Shown here in pieces: positions 16,787 to 25,676 of a DNA stretch of 64,000 bases. Numbering within the stretch: position 1 is the first letter of the stretch; each line of letters opens with the position of its first letter. The position numbers and the translations under genes are program-made. The stretch is from Hoeflea sp. YIM 152468 (GTDB lineage Bacteria; Pseudomonadota; Alphaproteobacteria; Rhizobiales; Rhizobiaceae): assembly GCF_029210485.1 (NCBI RefSeq), contig NZ_JARGET010000016.1:84779-148778 (forward strand), written 5' to 3'. Below the pieces are notes generated by a model. That model was not told the origin of the DNA and searched no databases. It saw nothing but the letters and a program-made list of their open reading frames with translations.

Positions 16787-17064
16787 TCGTCTTCAAGCCA
16801 GTCGAAGACAGGTCGCTCGCCAGCGAGCTCGGTGCGCGGCCGTATCTCAAGATCAAAGGCGCCGTACTTCTCGCGCAAGGCCATCACACGGTCATAGAAA
16901 GTTTCACCGGCGGGCTTTGCCGAAGCGTTGCGATCATCTTCGCGCACGGATTTGCGCAACAGCACACGTGCCTCTTCCTCCATGGAGACGCCATGGCGCG
17001 CGGCACGCTCGCGCAGCGCCTGCTTCACCTCGTCATCGAGATTACGGATGGTGAGTGATGCCAT
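16783..17064 (-). CDS. vapB: Ribbon-helix-helix antitoxin of VapB/FitA type
   Basis: This 93-residue antitoxin has an N-terminal ribbon-helix-helix DNA-binding domain (SLTIRNLDDEVKQALRERAA) and a C-terminal acidic toxin-binding tail ending in FDWLEDE, as in FitA. I chose the ATG at 17064, where the family N-terminus begins; the open frame extends further upstream. It should neutralise the adjacent PIN toxin and autoregulate the operon through the TGCAATG repeats at 17099-17125. Confidence 0.92.
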   Translation of the reverse strand: MASLTIRNLDDEVKQALRERAARHGVSMEEEARVLLRKSVREDDRNASAKPAGETFYDRVMALREKYGAFDLEIRPRTELAGERPVFDWLEDE

Positions 17065-17098
17065 GGTGAACCTCGCCTGAAGAGATGTGCCTGATGCC

Positions 17099-17125
17099 TG
17101 CAATGTATGCATTGCAATCATTGCA
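17099..17125. promoter_or_regulatory. Operator-like repeats upstream of vapBC
   Basis: TGCAATG and CATTGCA form a perfect 7-bp inverted repeat around TATG (17099-17116), and a third half-site, CATTGCA, follows at 17119-17125. It lies 35-61 bases upstream of the antitoxin start, fitting binding of several ribbon-helix-helix dimers as known for FitA and VapB. Confidence 0.65.
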
Positions 17126-17204
17126 GTCAAACGAAGCGGTAACGGAGAGGTGGGGGCGTCCGCCAGGGCGAGTGGTCGCTGCAGGCACTACCCTGGAGGC
17201 AAGC

Positions 17205-17231
17205 GGCAACCCGGCGCCAGGCCGGGTTGCC
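17205..17231 (-). terminator. Strong hairpin after the FKBP gene
   Basis: A perfect 11-bp stem, GGCAACCCGGC with its complement around a 5-base loop, starts 14 bases after the FKBP stop. There is no T-run, so it may act as a 3'-end stabiliser or a weak terminator. Confidence 0.5.
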
Positions 17232-17245
17232 CAGGTCTGGTGCGG

Positions 17246-17683
17246 TCAGGCCGCCTTGAGGATCTCGACCATCTCGATTTCGAATATCAGATCCTTGCCA
17301 GCCAGCGGATGGTTGGCGTCGACGGTGATTTCCTGTTCGGCAACGGCGGTGACAACCAGCGTCATCTGCGCACCCTCTGGCGTTTGCGCCTGCAGCTGCA
17401 TGCCTTCCTGCGGTTCGAGTTCCGGCGGCAGAGCCTCGCGCGGAACCTGCTGAACCTTGGCCGCGTCGTGGGGACCGTAGGCCTCCTCAGCCGGAACGGT
17501 GACCGTCTGCTTGTCACCGACCTTCATGCCCTCGACTTCGCGGTCAAGTCCGCTGATGATCTGGCCGGAACCAACCTGGAACTCCAGAGGCTCGCGACCC
17601 TCGGAACTGTCGAACCGGGTGCCGTCTGTGAGTTTGCCGGTATAGTTTATCCGAACGGTGTCGCCGGGTTTGGCCTCGCTCAT
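17246..17683 (-). CDS. FKBP-type peptidyl-prolyl isomerase, SlyD-like
   Basis: The 145-residue protein is a cytoplasmic FKBP with an inserted flap domain, as in SlyD: YTGKLTDGTRFDSSEG at the start of the FKBP core, GLDREVEGMKVGDKQTV, AYGPHD, then the insert (about residues 70-125), and a returning strand. The His- and Cys-rich metal tail of E. coli SlyD is absent. The start is the ATG at 17683; a TTG twelve bases upstream is less likely. It is a folding helper with no evident operon partner. Confidence 0.9.
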   Translation of the reverse strand: MSEAKPGDTVRINYTGKLTDGTRFDSSEGREPLEFQVGSGQIISGLDREVEGMKVGDKQTVTVPAEEAYGPHDAAKVQQVPREALPPELEPQEGMQLQAQTPEGAQMTLVVTAVAEQEITVDANHPLAGKDLIFEIEMVEILKAA

Positions 17684-17914
17684 ATAAATATCCAATGCTT
17701 GTGTGTTTTCCGGGCGTCCGCAAATCTACGGATCTCGTGCGCGATGCGCTGCCGGGTTTCCTGCCCTGACGGCGTCTATGGAGCCGTCGGCGAATGTTGG
17801 CGCGGCGTTCAATGGCCGATCCAATCCCCTATTTTGCGTGAAAAAGGCCAAGATTGCAAATCTGACGGCCGATTTTTTTCAAAACCACAGGTGTCCTGGT
17901 CCCGGCCTTTCGGG

Positions 17915-18364
17915 TCAGGGATGGCGGAAATCTTGGCGCAGCCGCAGCGCATGCGTCGCTTCGGGCTCATCGACCGGCTCAAACCCCAGCAATTCGTAAA
18001 AGCTGCGTGAGGCGGGGGTGGCGCGGAGGCGAATGCGGCAGAAATGGCTCGCGGCGCCGTCGAGGGTGTGGGCGACCAAAGCTCTGGCGATACCGGCATG
18101 GCGGTGGTCGAGGCAGACATAGAGATGGCGGATGCGGCCGGCGTTTTCGCTGGTATAGGGATCGCGGTTGAGGCCGCAGAAGCCAATCAGCGTGTCATCA
18201 TCGAAAGCCCCAACCAGGCGCTCGCCGGGACCGTCGAAGCGGTTGGCGCCGGACTTCCAGTCCTGGATCATGCGTTCAACATAGGCATAGCCATCGCTCC
18301 AGGCTTCGTCCGACAGCGGCTGGGCGTCGTGGTCGTCGAGCGATATCGGCCGATAGCTGATCAT
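17915..18364 (-). CDS. GNAT-family N-acetyltransferase
   Basis: A 149-residue GNAT protein with a central strand IRHLYVCLDHRHAGIARALV (the acetyl-CoA loop is HAGIAR) and a C-terminal SFYELLGFEPV motif B. The start at 18364 lies 19 bases after the ubiB stop, so it probably rides on the ubiE-ubiB transcript. Substrate is unknown. Confidence 0.85.
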   Translation of the reverse strand: MISYRPISLDDHDAQPLSDEAWSDGYAYVERMIQDWKSGANRFDGPGERLVGAFDDDTLIGFCGLNRDPYTSENAGRIRHLYVCLDHRHAGIARALVAHTLDGAASHFCRIRLRATPASRSFYELLGFEPVDEPEATHALRLRQDFRHP

Positions 18365-18383
18365 GGTCCGGCCATCGGGGCCG

Positions 18384-19967
18384 TTACCATAGCGGATGGA
18401 CCGCCAACGCCCCCCACACCGCTGCAGCGGCAATGATCCACAAGGCCACACGACCCGAGCGGGTGTGGCGGGCTTCGGCCTTGCCGATGGCTTCGGACGT
18501 GGCGGCGTCAAACCGCAGTCCGTTCTCAGCCATCACGCCCACTTCATTGGCGAAGCGTTCGGTGCGGATGGCAAGATCGGGCAATTGCTCGGCCAGTCTG
18601 AGGGCTGCGATCGCGCCGGCCTTGATGTCGACGGCGATGCGCCTGGGGCCGAGATTGTCCCGGATCCAGCTGCCGACCACCGGTTCGGCGGCCTTCCACA
18701 TGTTGAATCTGGGGTTGAGCGTGCGGGCGACACCCTCGACCACCACCATGGTCTTCTGCAGCATCACCAGTTCGGGCCGGGTCTGCATGTCGAACAGTTC
18801 GGTAACCTCGAACAGCAGCGTCAGCAGCCGCGCCATGGAGATGGTTTCAGCCGGCTGGCCATGGATCGGCTCGCCGATGGCGCGAATGGCCTGGGCAAAG
18901 CTCGCCGGATTGTGGCGGGCATTGACATAGCCGGCCTCGAAATGGACATCGGCGACGCGCTGGTAATCGCCGGTTATGAAGCCATAGAGGATCTCGGCCA
19001 GGAAGCGGCGCTCCTTTTTGCCAAGTCGGCCGACAATGCCCATGTCGACGGCGACGATCATGCCGGCCGGATCAACGAAGAGATTGCCCTGGTGCATGTC
19101 GGCATGGAAGAAGCCGTCGCGCAGCGTGTGGCGCAGGAACGACTGGATCAGCGTGTCGGCTATCGCATCGAGATCATGACCGGCGGCGCGCAGACCCGCA
19201 ACATCGCTCATCTTGATGCCGTCGATCCACTCCATGGTGACGCAGTCGCGGCCGGTGCGCTCCCAGTCGACCGAAGGCACCCGGAAGCCGGGATCGTCTT
19301 TGGTGTTGGCGGCCATTTCCGAGAGCGCCGCGGCTTCGAGCCGGAGATCCATCTCGATGCGGGTGGTCTGCTCCAGCGTTCTGGTGATCTCGACCGGGCG
19401 CAGCCGGCGCGAGGACGGGATGAAGCGCTCCTGCAGTTCTGACACCAGGTAAAACGCCTCGAGATCGTGCCTGAAGCGTTGCCGCACGCCGGGCCGGATC
19501 ACCTTGACGGCAACCTGGCGGGGGCCGTTCCCGCTAGCGACTTCAGCCTTGTGCACCTGGGCTATGGAGGCGGCGGCAATCGGCGGATCGAAACGGGTGT
19601 AGAGGTCGGAAATCGGCCGGCCCAGCGAGGCTTCGATGGCCATGCGGGCCTGAGCCTCGGGAAATGTCGCCATCCGGTCCTGCAGGCCGGACAGATCCTC
19701 GGCGATGTCGGCGCCGACCACATCGGGCCGTGTGGCCAGAAACTGGCCGAGCTTGACCCAGGAGGGACCAAGCCGCTCGACTGCGCGGGCCAGCCGGTCG
19801 GTGCGCTCGGCATTTTTTGCCTGCCGCTTGGCCAGCAGCCCGGCAATCCGATGGCCAAGCTTGAGCGGGCCGGGAAGCTCGTCGGCGGGCAGCGAGGAAA
19901 CCACGCCCTCGCGCACAAGGATGAAGCCCGCCCGAATCAGGCGCAGATAGGTGCCGAGACTTGCCAT
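18384..19967 (-). CDS. ubiB: UbiB family atypical kinase/ATPase for ubiquinone synthesis
   Basis: The 527-residue protein has the ABC1/ADCK features: the KxGQ motif as SWVKLGQFLATRPD, an Ala-rich nucleotide loop AAASIAQVHKAEV replacing the kinase P-loop, the catalytic HADMHQGN and the metal DMGIVG. C-terminal hydrophobic segments suggest membrane association. UbiB supports the ubiquinone hydroxylation complex. It starts five bases after ubiE, as in other Rhizobiales. Confidence 0.95.
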   Translation of the reverse strand: MASLGTYLRLIRAGFILVREGVVSSLPADELPGPLKLGHRIAGLLAKRQAKNAERTDRLARAVERLGPSWVKLGQFLATRPDVVGADIAEDLSGLQDRMATFPEAQARMAIEASLGRPISDLYTRFDPPIAAASIAQVHKAEVASGNGPRQVAVKVIRPGVRQRFRHDLEAFYLVSELQERFIPSSRRLRPVEITRTLEQTTRIEMDLRLEAAALSEMAANTKDDPGFRVPSVDWERTGRDCVTMEWIDGIKMSDVAGLRAAGHDLDAIADTLIQSFLRHTLRDGFFHADMHQGNLFVDPAGMIVAVDMGIVGRLGKKERRFLAEILYGFITGDYQRVADVHFEAGYVNARHNPASFAQAIRAIGEPIHGQPAETISMARLLTLLFEVTELFDMQTRPELVMLQKTMVVVEGVARTLNPRFNMWKAAEPVVGSWIRDNLGPRRIAVDIKAGAIAALRLAEQLPDLAIRTERFANEVGVMAENGLRFDAATSEAIGKAEARHTRSGRVALWIIAAAAVWGALAVHPLW

Positions 19968-19972
19968 GCCGC

Positions 19973-20749
19973 TTAGATCTTCCAGGCCGAGTGAAGGGCT
20001 GCAATGCCGCCGGTGTAATTGGTGTAGCCGACGCGGGCGAAACCGGCACGCGCAATCATCGCGGCGAAATCGGCCTGGCGCGGGAACTTGCGGATTGATT
20101 CAACCAGATACTGATAGGGCTCGGCCTCGCCGGCGATGGCCTTGCCCATGGCGGGAATGCCGTTGAACGACCAGGCATCATAGATCCGGTCAAGGATCGG
20201 CATCTCGACTTCGGAGAATTCGAGACAGAGGAATCGGCCGCCGCGCCGGAGCACGCGATAGGCTTCGCGCAGCGCCTTGTCGATGTCAGGCACGTTGCGA
20301 ATGCCGAAAGCAATCGTATAGGCGTCGAAACTGTTGTCCTCGAACGGCAGCGCCTCGGCATTGGCCTCGACGAAATCAAGATTGCCGGCATAGCCCTTCT
20401 TTGCAGCGCGCTCGGCGCCGACGCCGAGCATCGAGCCATTGATGTCGAGCACGGTGCCCTGCGCCTGGCTGTGCGAGGCTTCGACAATGCGGAAGGCAAT
20501 GTCACCGGTGCCGCCGGCCACATCAAGAAAACGGAAGCCTGAATGGCGCGGCGGATTGAGGCTCGCAACCAGCGCGTCTTTCCAGAGCCGGTGCAGACCC
20601 GCCGACATCACGTCGTTCATGATGTCGTAGCGCTTGGCGACCTTGTGAAAGACGTCGTTGACCAGATCCTGCTTCTTGCCGTCCTCGACGGTGCGGAACC
20701 CGTAACTGGTCTGCATTCCGCCATCCGTGGCGACGCGCTGTTCTGACAT
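19973..20749 (-). CDS. ubiE: Ubiquinone/menaquinone C-methyltransferase UbiE
   Basis: A 258-residue SAM-dependent methyltransferase acting in ubiquinone (and if present menaquinone) synthesis. Class I motifs are clear: [14 protein letters not shown] (motif I), [16 protein letters not shown] and the UbiE signature [11 protein letters not shown]; the N-terminal KYDxMND-like segment is [13 protein letters not shown]. The ATG at 20749 is chosen over upstream open codons. It heads the ubiE-ubiB operon and is divergent from mutM. Confidence 0.96.
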   Translation of the reverse strand: MSEQRVATDGGMQTSYGFRTVEDGKKQDLVNDVFHKVAKRYDIMNDVMSAGLHRLWKDALVASLNPPRHSGFRFLDVAGGTGDIAFRIVEASHSQAQGTVLDINGSMLGVGAERAAKKGYAGNLDFVEANAEALPFEDNSFDAYTIAFGIRNVPDIDKALREAYRVLRRGGRFLCLEFSEVEMPILDRIYDAWSFNGIPAMGKAIAGEAEPYQYLVESIRKFPRQADFAAMIARAGFARVGYTNYTGGIAALHSAWKI

Positions 20750-20941
20750 CACTTCATCCCGTGTTTGTTCACCTGGCGTCAATTCCGCCCGCATCCTGCC
20801 AAGGAACCGGCTTAATCTGGCGCGACCATAGCGGAACACTCGGCTCCACGCTATCTAGGCATCAAAGAACCCGCCTGCGGCATAGCGCATCGTCTTATAA
20901 GGCAGCCGCAGAGAGATTGGAACCAGCCTGAGGACTTGCCG

Positions 20942-21838
20942 TTGCCCGAATTGCCCGAAGTCGAAACGGTCCGCCGCGGCCTGCAGCCGGTGATGGAAGG
21001 CGCGAGGATCATCCGTGTCGAACAGCGCCGGGCCGATCTCCGGTTTGCCTTCCCTGACGGATTCGCCGCCAGGCTCGAAGGCCGGCTGATCATTTCGCTC
21101 GGCCGCCGGGCAAAATACCTGATTGCCGATCTCGATGACGGCACCGCGCTGATCAGCCATCTGGGCATGTCGGGGTCGTTCCGGATCGAGGCGGACGGAA
21201 CCGGATCGCTCAAGCCCGGCGTGTTTCACCACCCCCGCTCAAAAGACGACAAGCACGACCATGTGGTGCTGCATGTCGACGGACCGGCGGGCCGGGCGCG
21301 GGTGATCTACAATGACCCGCGGCGGTTTGGCTATATGGAGCTGATGGCGCGGGCAGCTCTTGCCGATCACCCCTGGTTCAGGAGCCTGGGGGTGGAGCCG
21401 ACCGGCAACAGTCTCAACGCCGCCGAACTGGCCGGGCGGTTTGCGGGAAAGAAGACCCCGTTGAAGGCGGCACTGCTGGACCAGCGCATCATCGCCGGCC
21501 TTGGCAATATCTATGTTTGCGAAGCGATGTGGCGGGCAGAGCTGTCGCCACTCAAACCGGCCGGACTGCTGGTCGGCAAGAGCGGCCGGGCGCGCAAGCA
21601 GCTCGACGAGCTGACCGGGGCGATCCGCACCGTCATCGACGAGGCGATTGCAGCGGGCGGCTCATCGCTGCGAGACCACATCCGCACCGATGGCACGCTG
21701 GGGTATTTCCAGCACGGATTTTCCGTCTACGACCGCGAGGGAAAGGCTTGCCCCCGCCCCGGCTGTGGCGATACGGTCCGGCGGATCGTGCAAAGCGGGC
21801 GTTCGACATTCTATTGCCCGCGCTGCCAGACAAACTGA
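20942..21838 (+). CDS. mutM: Formamidopyrimidine-DNA glycosylase (Fpg)
   Basis: The 298-residue enzyme excises 8-oxoguanine. The start is the TTG at 20942, because it gives Met-Pro-Glu-Leu-Pro-Glu and so places the catalytic proline right behind the removable Met. A TTG six bases earlier would bury it. GAGGA upstream has better spacing to 20942. The C-terminal four-cysteine zinc finger (CPRPGCG then YCPRC) and LGNIYVCEA are present. mutM, enoyl-CoA hydratase, rpsT and dnaA in this order are typical of Rhizobiales. Confidence 0.96.
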   Translation: MPELPEVETVRRGLQPVMEGARIIRVEQRRADLRFAFPDGFAARLEGRLIISLGRRAKYLIADLDDGTALISHLGMSGSFRIEADGTGSLKPGVFHHPRSKDDKHDHVVLHVDGPAGRARVIYNDPRRFGYMELMARAALADHPWFRSLGVEPTGNSLNAAELAGRFAGKKTPLKAALLDQRIIAGLGNIYVCEAMWRAELSPLKPAGLLVGKSGRARKQLDELTGAIRTVIDEAIAAGGSSLRDHIRTDGTLGYFQHGFSVYDREGKACPRPGCGDTVRRIVQSGRSTFYCPRCQTN

Positions 21839-21906
21839 CCCGGGCCAACCCCCCCATGGGCAGATCCAGAGGGCGACCCCGAACAGGGCTGACAAGGAGA
21901 GACGCG

Positions 21907-22680
21907 ATGGCGCTCAAGACATTGAAGACAGAAACCCGCGGCCGGGTGGCCATCATCACGCTCAACCGGCCCGACGCGCTCAATGCGCTGAATTCGGAGC
22001 TGCTGGAAGAACTGCGCACCGTGCTGGCGCAATATGGTGCGGACGAAAAGATCGGCGCGATCGTGCTGACCGGCTCCGAAAAGGCCTTCGCCGCTGGCGC
22101 CGATATCAAGGAAATGCAGCCCAAGGATTTCATTGGCGCTTATCTGGAAGACTTCTTCGAAGGCTGGAGCGCGGTTGCGGCAACGCGCAAGCCGGTGATC
22201 GCGGCGGTGGCCGGCTATGCGCTGGGCGGCGGCTGCGAGCTTGCCATGATGTGCGATTTCATCATCGCTGCCGATAGCGCCAAGTTCGGCCAGCCGGAAA
22301 TCACGCTCGGGGTGATCCCGGGCATGGGCGGGACCCAGCGGATGACCCGCGCCATCGGCAAGGCCAAGGCGATGGACCTGTGCCTGACGGGGCGGATGAT
22401 GGAGGCCGAGGAAGCCGAGCGCTCCGGTCTTGTGGCGCGCGTGGTGCCGGCCGATGAACTGATGGCCACCACCATCAAGGCGGCAGAGAAGATCGCCGGA
22501 TTTTCCCTGCCGGTGGCGATGATGGTCAAGGAATCGGTCAACCGGGCTGACGAGTTGACGCTGGCCGAGGGCCTGCGCTTTGAACGGCGGATGTTCCACT
22601 CGCTGTTTGCTTCGGAAGATCAGAAGGAAGGCATGGCCGCCTTCGTTGACAAGCGCAAGGCGCAGTTCAAGCATCGCTGA
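21907..22680 (+). CDS. Enoyl-CoA hydratase
   Basis: A crotonase-fold enzyme of 257 residues that hydrates trans-2-enoyl-CoA in beta-oxidation. The oxyanion-hole segments are AAGADIKEM and [15 protein letters not shown], and the two catalytic glutamates are visible in GGCELAM and [13 protein letters not shown]. The start is the ATG at 21907, behind an AAGGAGAG ribosome site. Confidence 0.95.
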   Translation: MALKTLKTETRGRVAIITLNRPDALNALNSELLEELRTVLAQYGADEKIGAIVLTGSEKAFAAGADIKEMQPKDFIGAYLEDFFEGWSAVAATRKPVIAAVAGYALGGGCELAMMCDFIIAADSAKFGQPEITLGVIPGMGGTQRMTRAIGKAKAMDLCLTGRMMEAEEAERSGLVARVVPADELMATTIKAAEKIAGFSLPVAMMVKESVNRADELTLAEGLRFERRMFHSLFASEDQKEGMAAFVDKRKAQFKHR

Positions 22681-22720
22681 TCAAAACAACCGGCGGGCCG
22701 CGCCAAAGTCGATTTTCGCG

Positions 22721-22749
22721 TTGACGCAAGCCGCGATACCCGGTATAGG
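22721..22749 (+). promoter_or_regulatory. Housekeeping promoter of rpsT
   Basis: TTGACG (22721-22726) and TATAGG (22744-22749) are separated by the ideal 17 bases. Transcription should start near 22756, leaving a leader of about 120 bases before rpsT, enough for the S20 autoregulatory structure known in other bacteria. Confidence 0.75.
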
Positions 22750-22874
22750 CCCGCCATCGAATGGCAGCTTTGGAGCTCGCCGTGGTTTTCTCGCATTCCG
22801 CATGTTGAAGCGACAATCCTCGCCAGAGGCGCTTTCCTGCCGGAATTGAGCATGTGACACTTTGAGAGGCATTC

Positions 22875-23141
22875 ATGGCCAATACAACTTCGGCGAAAAA
22901 AGCGACCCGCAAGATTGCTCGCCGCACTGACGTTAACAAGGCACGCCGTTCGCGTGTTCGCGGCTTCCTTCGCACCGTCGAAGAGGCCATCAGCTCCGGC
23001 GACCAGGCCGCAGCGGCTGCCGCATTGAGGGCTGCACAGCCTGAACTGATGCGCGCCGTCGGCAAGGGCGTGTTTCACGCCAACACCGCCTCGCGGAAGA
23101 TGTCGCGGCTGTCCAGCCGGGTCAAGGCGCTCAACGCCTGA
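22875..23141 (+). CDS. rpsT: 30S ribosomal protein S20
   Basis: An 88-residue, strongly basic, alanine-rich protein with the S20 opening ([17 protein letters not shown]) and a helical body ending in [12 protein letters not shown]. It binds 16S rRNA early in 30S assembly. It has its own promoter upstream and a clear intrinsic terminator just downstream, so it is monocistronic between the enoyl-CoA hydratase gene and dnaA. Confidence 0.98.
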   Translation: MANTTSAKKATRKIARRTDVNKARRSRVRGFLRTVEEAISSGDQAAAAAALRAAQPELMRAVGKGVFHANTASRKMSRLSSRVKALNA

Positions 23142-23170
23142 GCATCTGAAAATTGGTTTGACGGCTAAAG

Positions 23171-23194
23171 GCCCGGCTTTGTCCGGGCTTTTTT
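23171..23194 (+). terminator. Intrinsic terminator of rpsT
   Basis: GCCCGG and CCGGGC pair around a 6-base loop, followed at once by TTTTTT, 30 bases after the rpsT stop. Confidence 0.9.
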
Positions 23195-23999
23195 CATTTG
23201 CCGCAACAACTTGCGCCGGGGCACAGTTTAGCGGCTGCTTACGCAGGCCAACAATTCCCGCATTATGACATCAAAGATCTATTGTTTTCAATATTTTACG
23301 GAAGGTAGGAGATTTGCTGCCGGATAAGAAGCACTGATTCTCCGCGGAGGCTGTCAAGCCCCGAAAATTCGTATCCAAGGGTTCCTGACGGGTCAAAAAA
23401 CAATCGAAGTTGCGAAAAGGCAATGAATCCAATCGCCTGTTGAAGCCACCCGCGAAAGGCTTTTTTCAACCTTTGCGAGTCAATCCCCAAAGTGTGAAGT
23501 TTTCGTAAATAAGCTGCTTGATCTGCCTATCCCATCCTGCCTAAATACACCTCGACAAGGGGCACGGAGCCGGATGGTTCCAGGGACACTTCGCTGCAAT
23601 TTCAGCACGGGTTTTCCATCCCGCCTCTTGGAGTACGGCGTTCTCGCCGTGCAAACTCAAATAAAACCTTCGGTTGCACGGGCGCACTGTCGTCCTGCAG
23701 TGAAGTGTTGGCTGGCGGAACACGGGTTCCGGCGGAACGATGAAGTTATGTCCGATCCGGCGTTACGAGGCCGCCAGCGGGCAACACAGAGGAGGACACC
23801 AATCGCGGGGGCAACCGCACATAGTCTGCGCCAGGCCATGATGGTCGGGGCGCCTACCCAAATGTGGCAATCAGGGAATACAGCGGCGATGCAAACAAAC
23901 ATGACAACAGCGCGTAAAGCGGCACAATGGGGCGCACAGGATCCTGGCGCCCAACCGCTCGGCGGGGATGTTTGCCCGACGACTGACAAGGGGGCGAAC
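23195..23999 (+). other. Long dnaA upstream region, no separate gene recognised
   Basis: About 800 bases separate the rpsT terminator from the chosen dnaA start. The part at 23260-23530 is AT-richer and includes a candidate promoter, TTGATC (23518-23523) with TAAATA (23542-23547) at 18 bases. From 23574 on, the dnaA frame is open without stops for 426 bases, and an in-frame ATG at 23889 could give a 37-residue longer DnaA. I see no cluster of TTATCCACA DnaA boxes, so this does not look like oriC. Confidence 0.5.
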
Positions 24000-25457
24000 A
24001 TGAACAAGAGCTCGAAAGTCTTCGACCGCGTTATGACGCGCTTGAAGGCTCAGGTTGGACCGGAGGTTTTCACCAGCTGGTTCGGGCGGCTGAAACTGCA
24101 ATCCGCATCCAAGAGCGTCGTCCGCCTGTCGGTGCCGACCGCCTTTTTGAAGTCCTGGATCAACAACAAGTATCTGGACCAGATCAGCGCCTTGTTCAGC
24201 GAAGAGGATGCCGACATCCTCAAGGTCGAAATTGTTGTACGGTCGGCGACACGGGTCAACCGGCAGGCCAGCGAAACCGAGACCGAAACACCGGCAAACC
24301 CGGTCAACACCCAGCAGACTCCGGCGGCAGCGCGCAAGGAATCGCACCTGACAGTGAAGGGCGTGGGGGCGCATCTTTCAGGCTTCGCCAGGGCGCCACA
24401 GGCAGCCAATGCCGTCATCGGCTCGCCGCTTGACCCGCGCTACAGCTTCGAGAGCTATGTCGAAGGCTCGTCCAACCGGGTGGCGCTGGCTGCGGCCAAG
24501 ACCATTGCCGAAGCAGGCACGGGATCGGTTCGCTTCAATCCGCTGTTCATCCATTCCAATGTCGGGCTGGGCAAGACCCATCTGCTGCAGGCGATCGCCG
24601 CTGCGGCCAGCCGTCATGCGCGCAATCCGCGGGTGGTCTATCTGACTGCCGAGTATTTCATGTGGCGCTTCGCCACCGCCATTCGCGACAATGATGCGCT
24701 GTCGTTCAAGGAATCGCTGCGCAACATCGACCTGCTGGTCATCGACGACATGCAGTTCCTGCAAGGCAAATCGATCCAGCACGAATTCTGCCATTTGCTC
24801 AACATGCTGCTTGATTCAGCCCGTCAGGTCGTTGTCGCGGCAGACCGCGCGCCCTGGGAGCTGGAATCGCTGGACCCGCGTGTCCGCTCCCGGCTGCAGG
24901 GCGGCGTCGCCATCGAAATCGAGGCGCCCGACTTCGAGATGCGGCACGAAATGCTGCGTCAGCGGCTGGCCATTGCCCAGATCGAGGACGGCTCGCTGGA
25001 TATCAGCGACGACATTCTGGCGCATGTGGCGCAGAACATCACCTCAAGCGGACGGGAACTGGAGGGCGCGTTCAACCAGCTTCTGTTCCGCCGCAGCTTC
25101 GAGCCCAACCTGACGCTGGAGCGGGTCGACCAGCTGCTCGGCCATCTGGTCAATGCCGGTGAGCCCAAGCGCGTGCGCATCGAAGACATCCAGCGCGTGG
25201 TGTCCCGCCATTACAACGTCTCACGCCAGGAGCTGGTCTCCGACCGGCGGACCCGCGTCATCGTCAAGCCGCGGCAGATCGCGATGTATCTGGCCAAGAC
25301 CATGACGCCGCGGTCGTTCCCGGAAATCGGCAGGCGCTTCGGTGGCCGCGACCACACGACCGTGCTGCACGCCGTGCGCAAGATCGAGGGGCTGGTCAAT
25401 GCTGACACCAAGCTCGGGCACGAAATCGAGCTGCTCAAGCGGCTGATCATCGAATAG
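24000..25457 (+). CDS. dnaA: Chromosomal replication initiator protein DnaA
   Basis: A 485-residue DnaA with all four domains: domain I at about 1-85 ([11 protein letters not shown]), a variable Gln/Thr/Pro linker (about 90-135), AAA+ domain III with Walker A NVGLGKTH and Walker [10 protein letters not shown], and domain IV with the DnaA-box signature [17 protein letters not shown] chose the ATG at 24000, with AAGGGGG five bases upstream and domain I starting at once; the ATG at 23889 is an alternative. The extended open frame upstream is noted separately. Confidence 0.95.
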   Translation: MNKSSKVFDRVMTRLKAQVGPEVFTSWFGRLKLQSASKSVVRLSVPTAFLKSWINNKYLDQISALFSEEDADILKVEIVVRSATRVNRQASETETETPANPVNTQQTPAAARKESHLTVKGVGAHLSGFARAPQAANAVIGSPLDPRYSFESYVEGSSNRVALAAAKTIAEAGTGSVRFNPLFIHSNVGLGKTHLLQAIAAAASRHARNPRVVYLTAEYFMWRFATAIRDNDALSFKESLRNIDLLVIDDMQFLQGKSIQHEFCHLLNMLLDSARQVVVAADRAPWELESLDPRVRSRLQGGVAIEIEAPDFEMRHEMLRQRLAIAQIEDGSLDISDDILAHVAQNITSSGRELEGAFNQLLFRRSFEPNLTLERVDQLLGHLVNAGEPKRVRIEDIQRVVSRHYNVSRQELVSDRRTRVIVKPRQIAMYLAKTMTPRSFPEIGRRFGGRDHTTVLHAVRKIEGLVNADTKLGHEIELLKRLIIE

Positions 25458-25474
25458 TCACCACTTCGAACGAA

Positions 25475-25483
25475 TTATCCCCA
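25475..25483 (+). promoter_or_regulatory. Single DnaA-box-like sequence after dnaA
   Basis: TTATCCCCA differs from the consensus TTATCCACA at one position. It lies alone between the dnaA stop and the dnaA terminator. One box is weak evidence and may be chance. Confidence 0.25.
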
Positions 25484-25489
25484 GAATCC

Positions 25490-25520
25490 CGGCCCGGCTG
25501 AAAAAGTCCGGGCCGGTTTT
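25490..25520 (+). terminator. Intrinsic terminator between dnaA and dnaN
   Basis: CGGCCCGG pairs perfectly with CCGGGCCG around a 10-base loop and is followed by GTTTT. It should end most dnaA transcripts, implying a separate dnaN promoter in 25521-25676. Confidence 0.78.
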
Positions 25521-25676
25521 GGTTGCATATCAGGGGTGGAATCTGCCACTTTGCTTGCCCGGGCCCGGCGCACCCTGCGCCACAGACAAGGCCAGGCCGG
25601 GCAAAAGCCTGACAAGACAGAATTTGAAAGGCCCTCGCCTCGCGGCGTGGGCCCCAAGCCAAGCGGTAGCCAGATC

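Noticed and set aside
23296..23490. A 64-codon minus-strand frame between rpsT and dnaA
   Set aside because: No good ribosome site and no recognisable family; it lies in an AT-rich leader region.
23195..23999. Possible replication origin near dnaA
   Set aside because: Only one DnaA-box-like sequence (25475-25483) was found and no box cluster or AT-rich 13-mers; in Rhizobiales the origin usually lies elsewhere.
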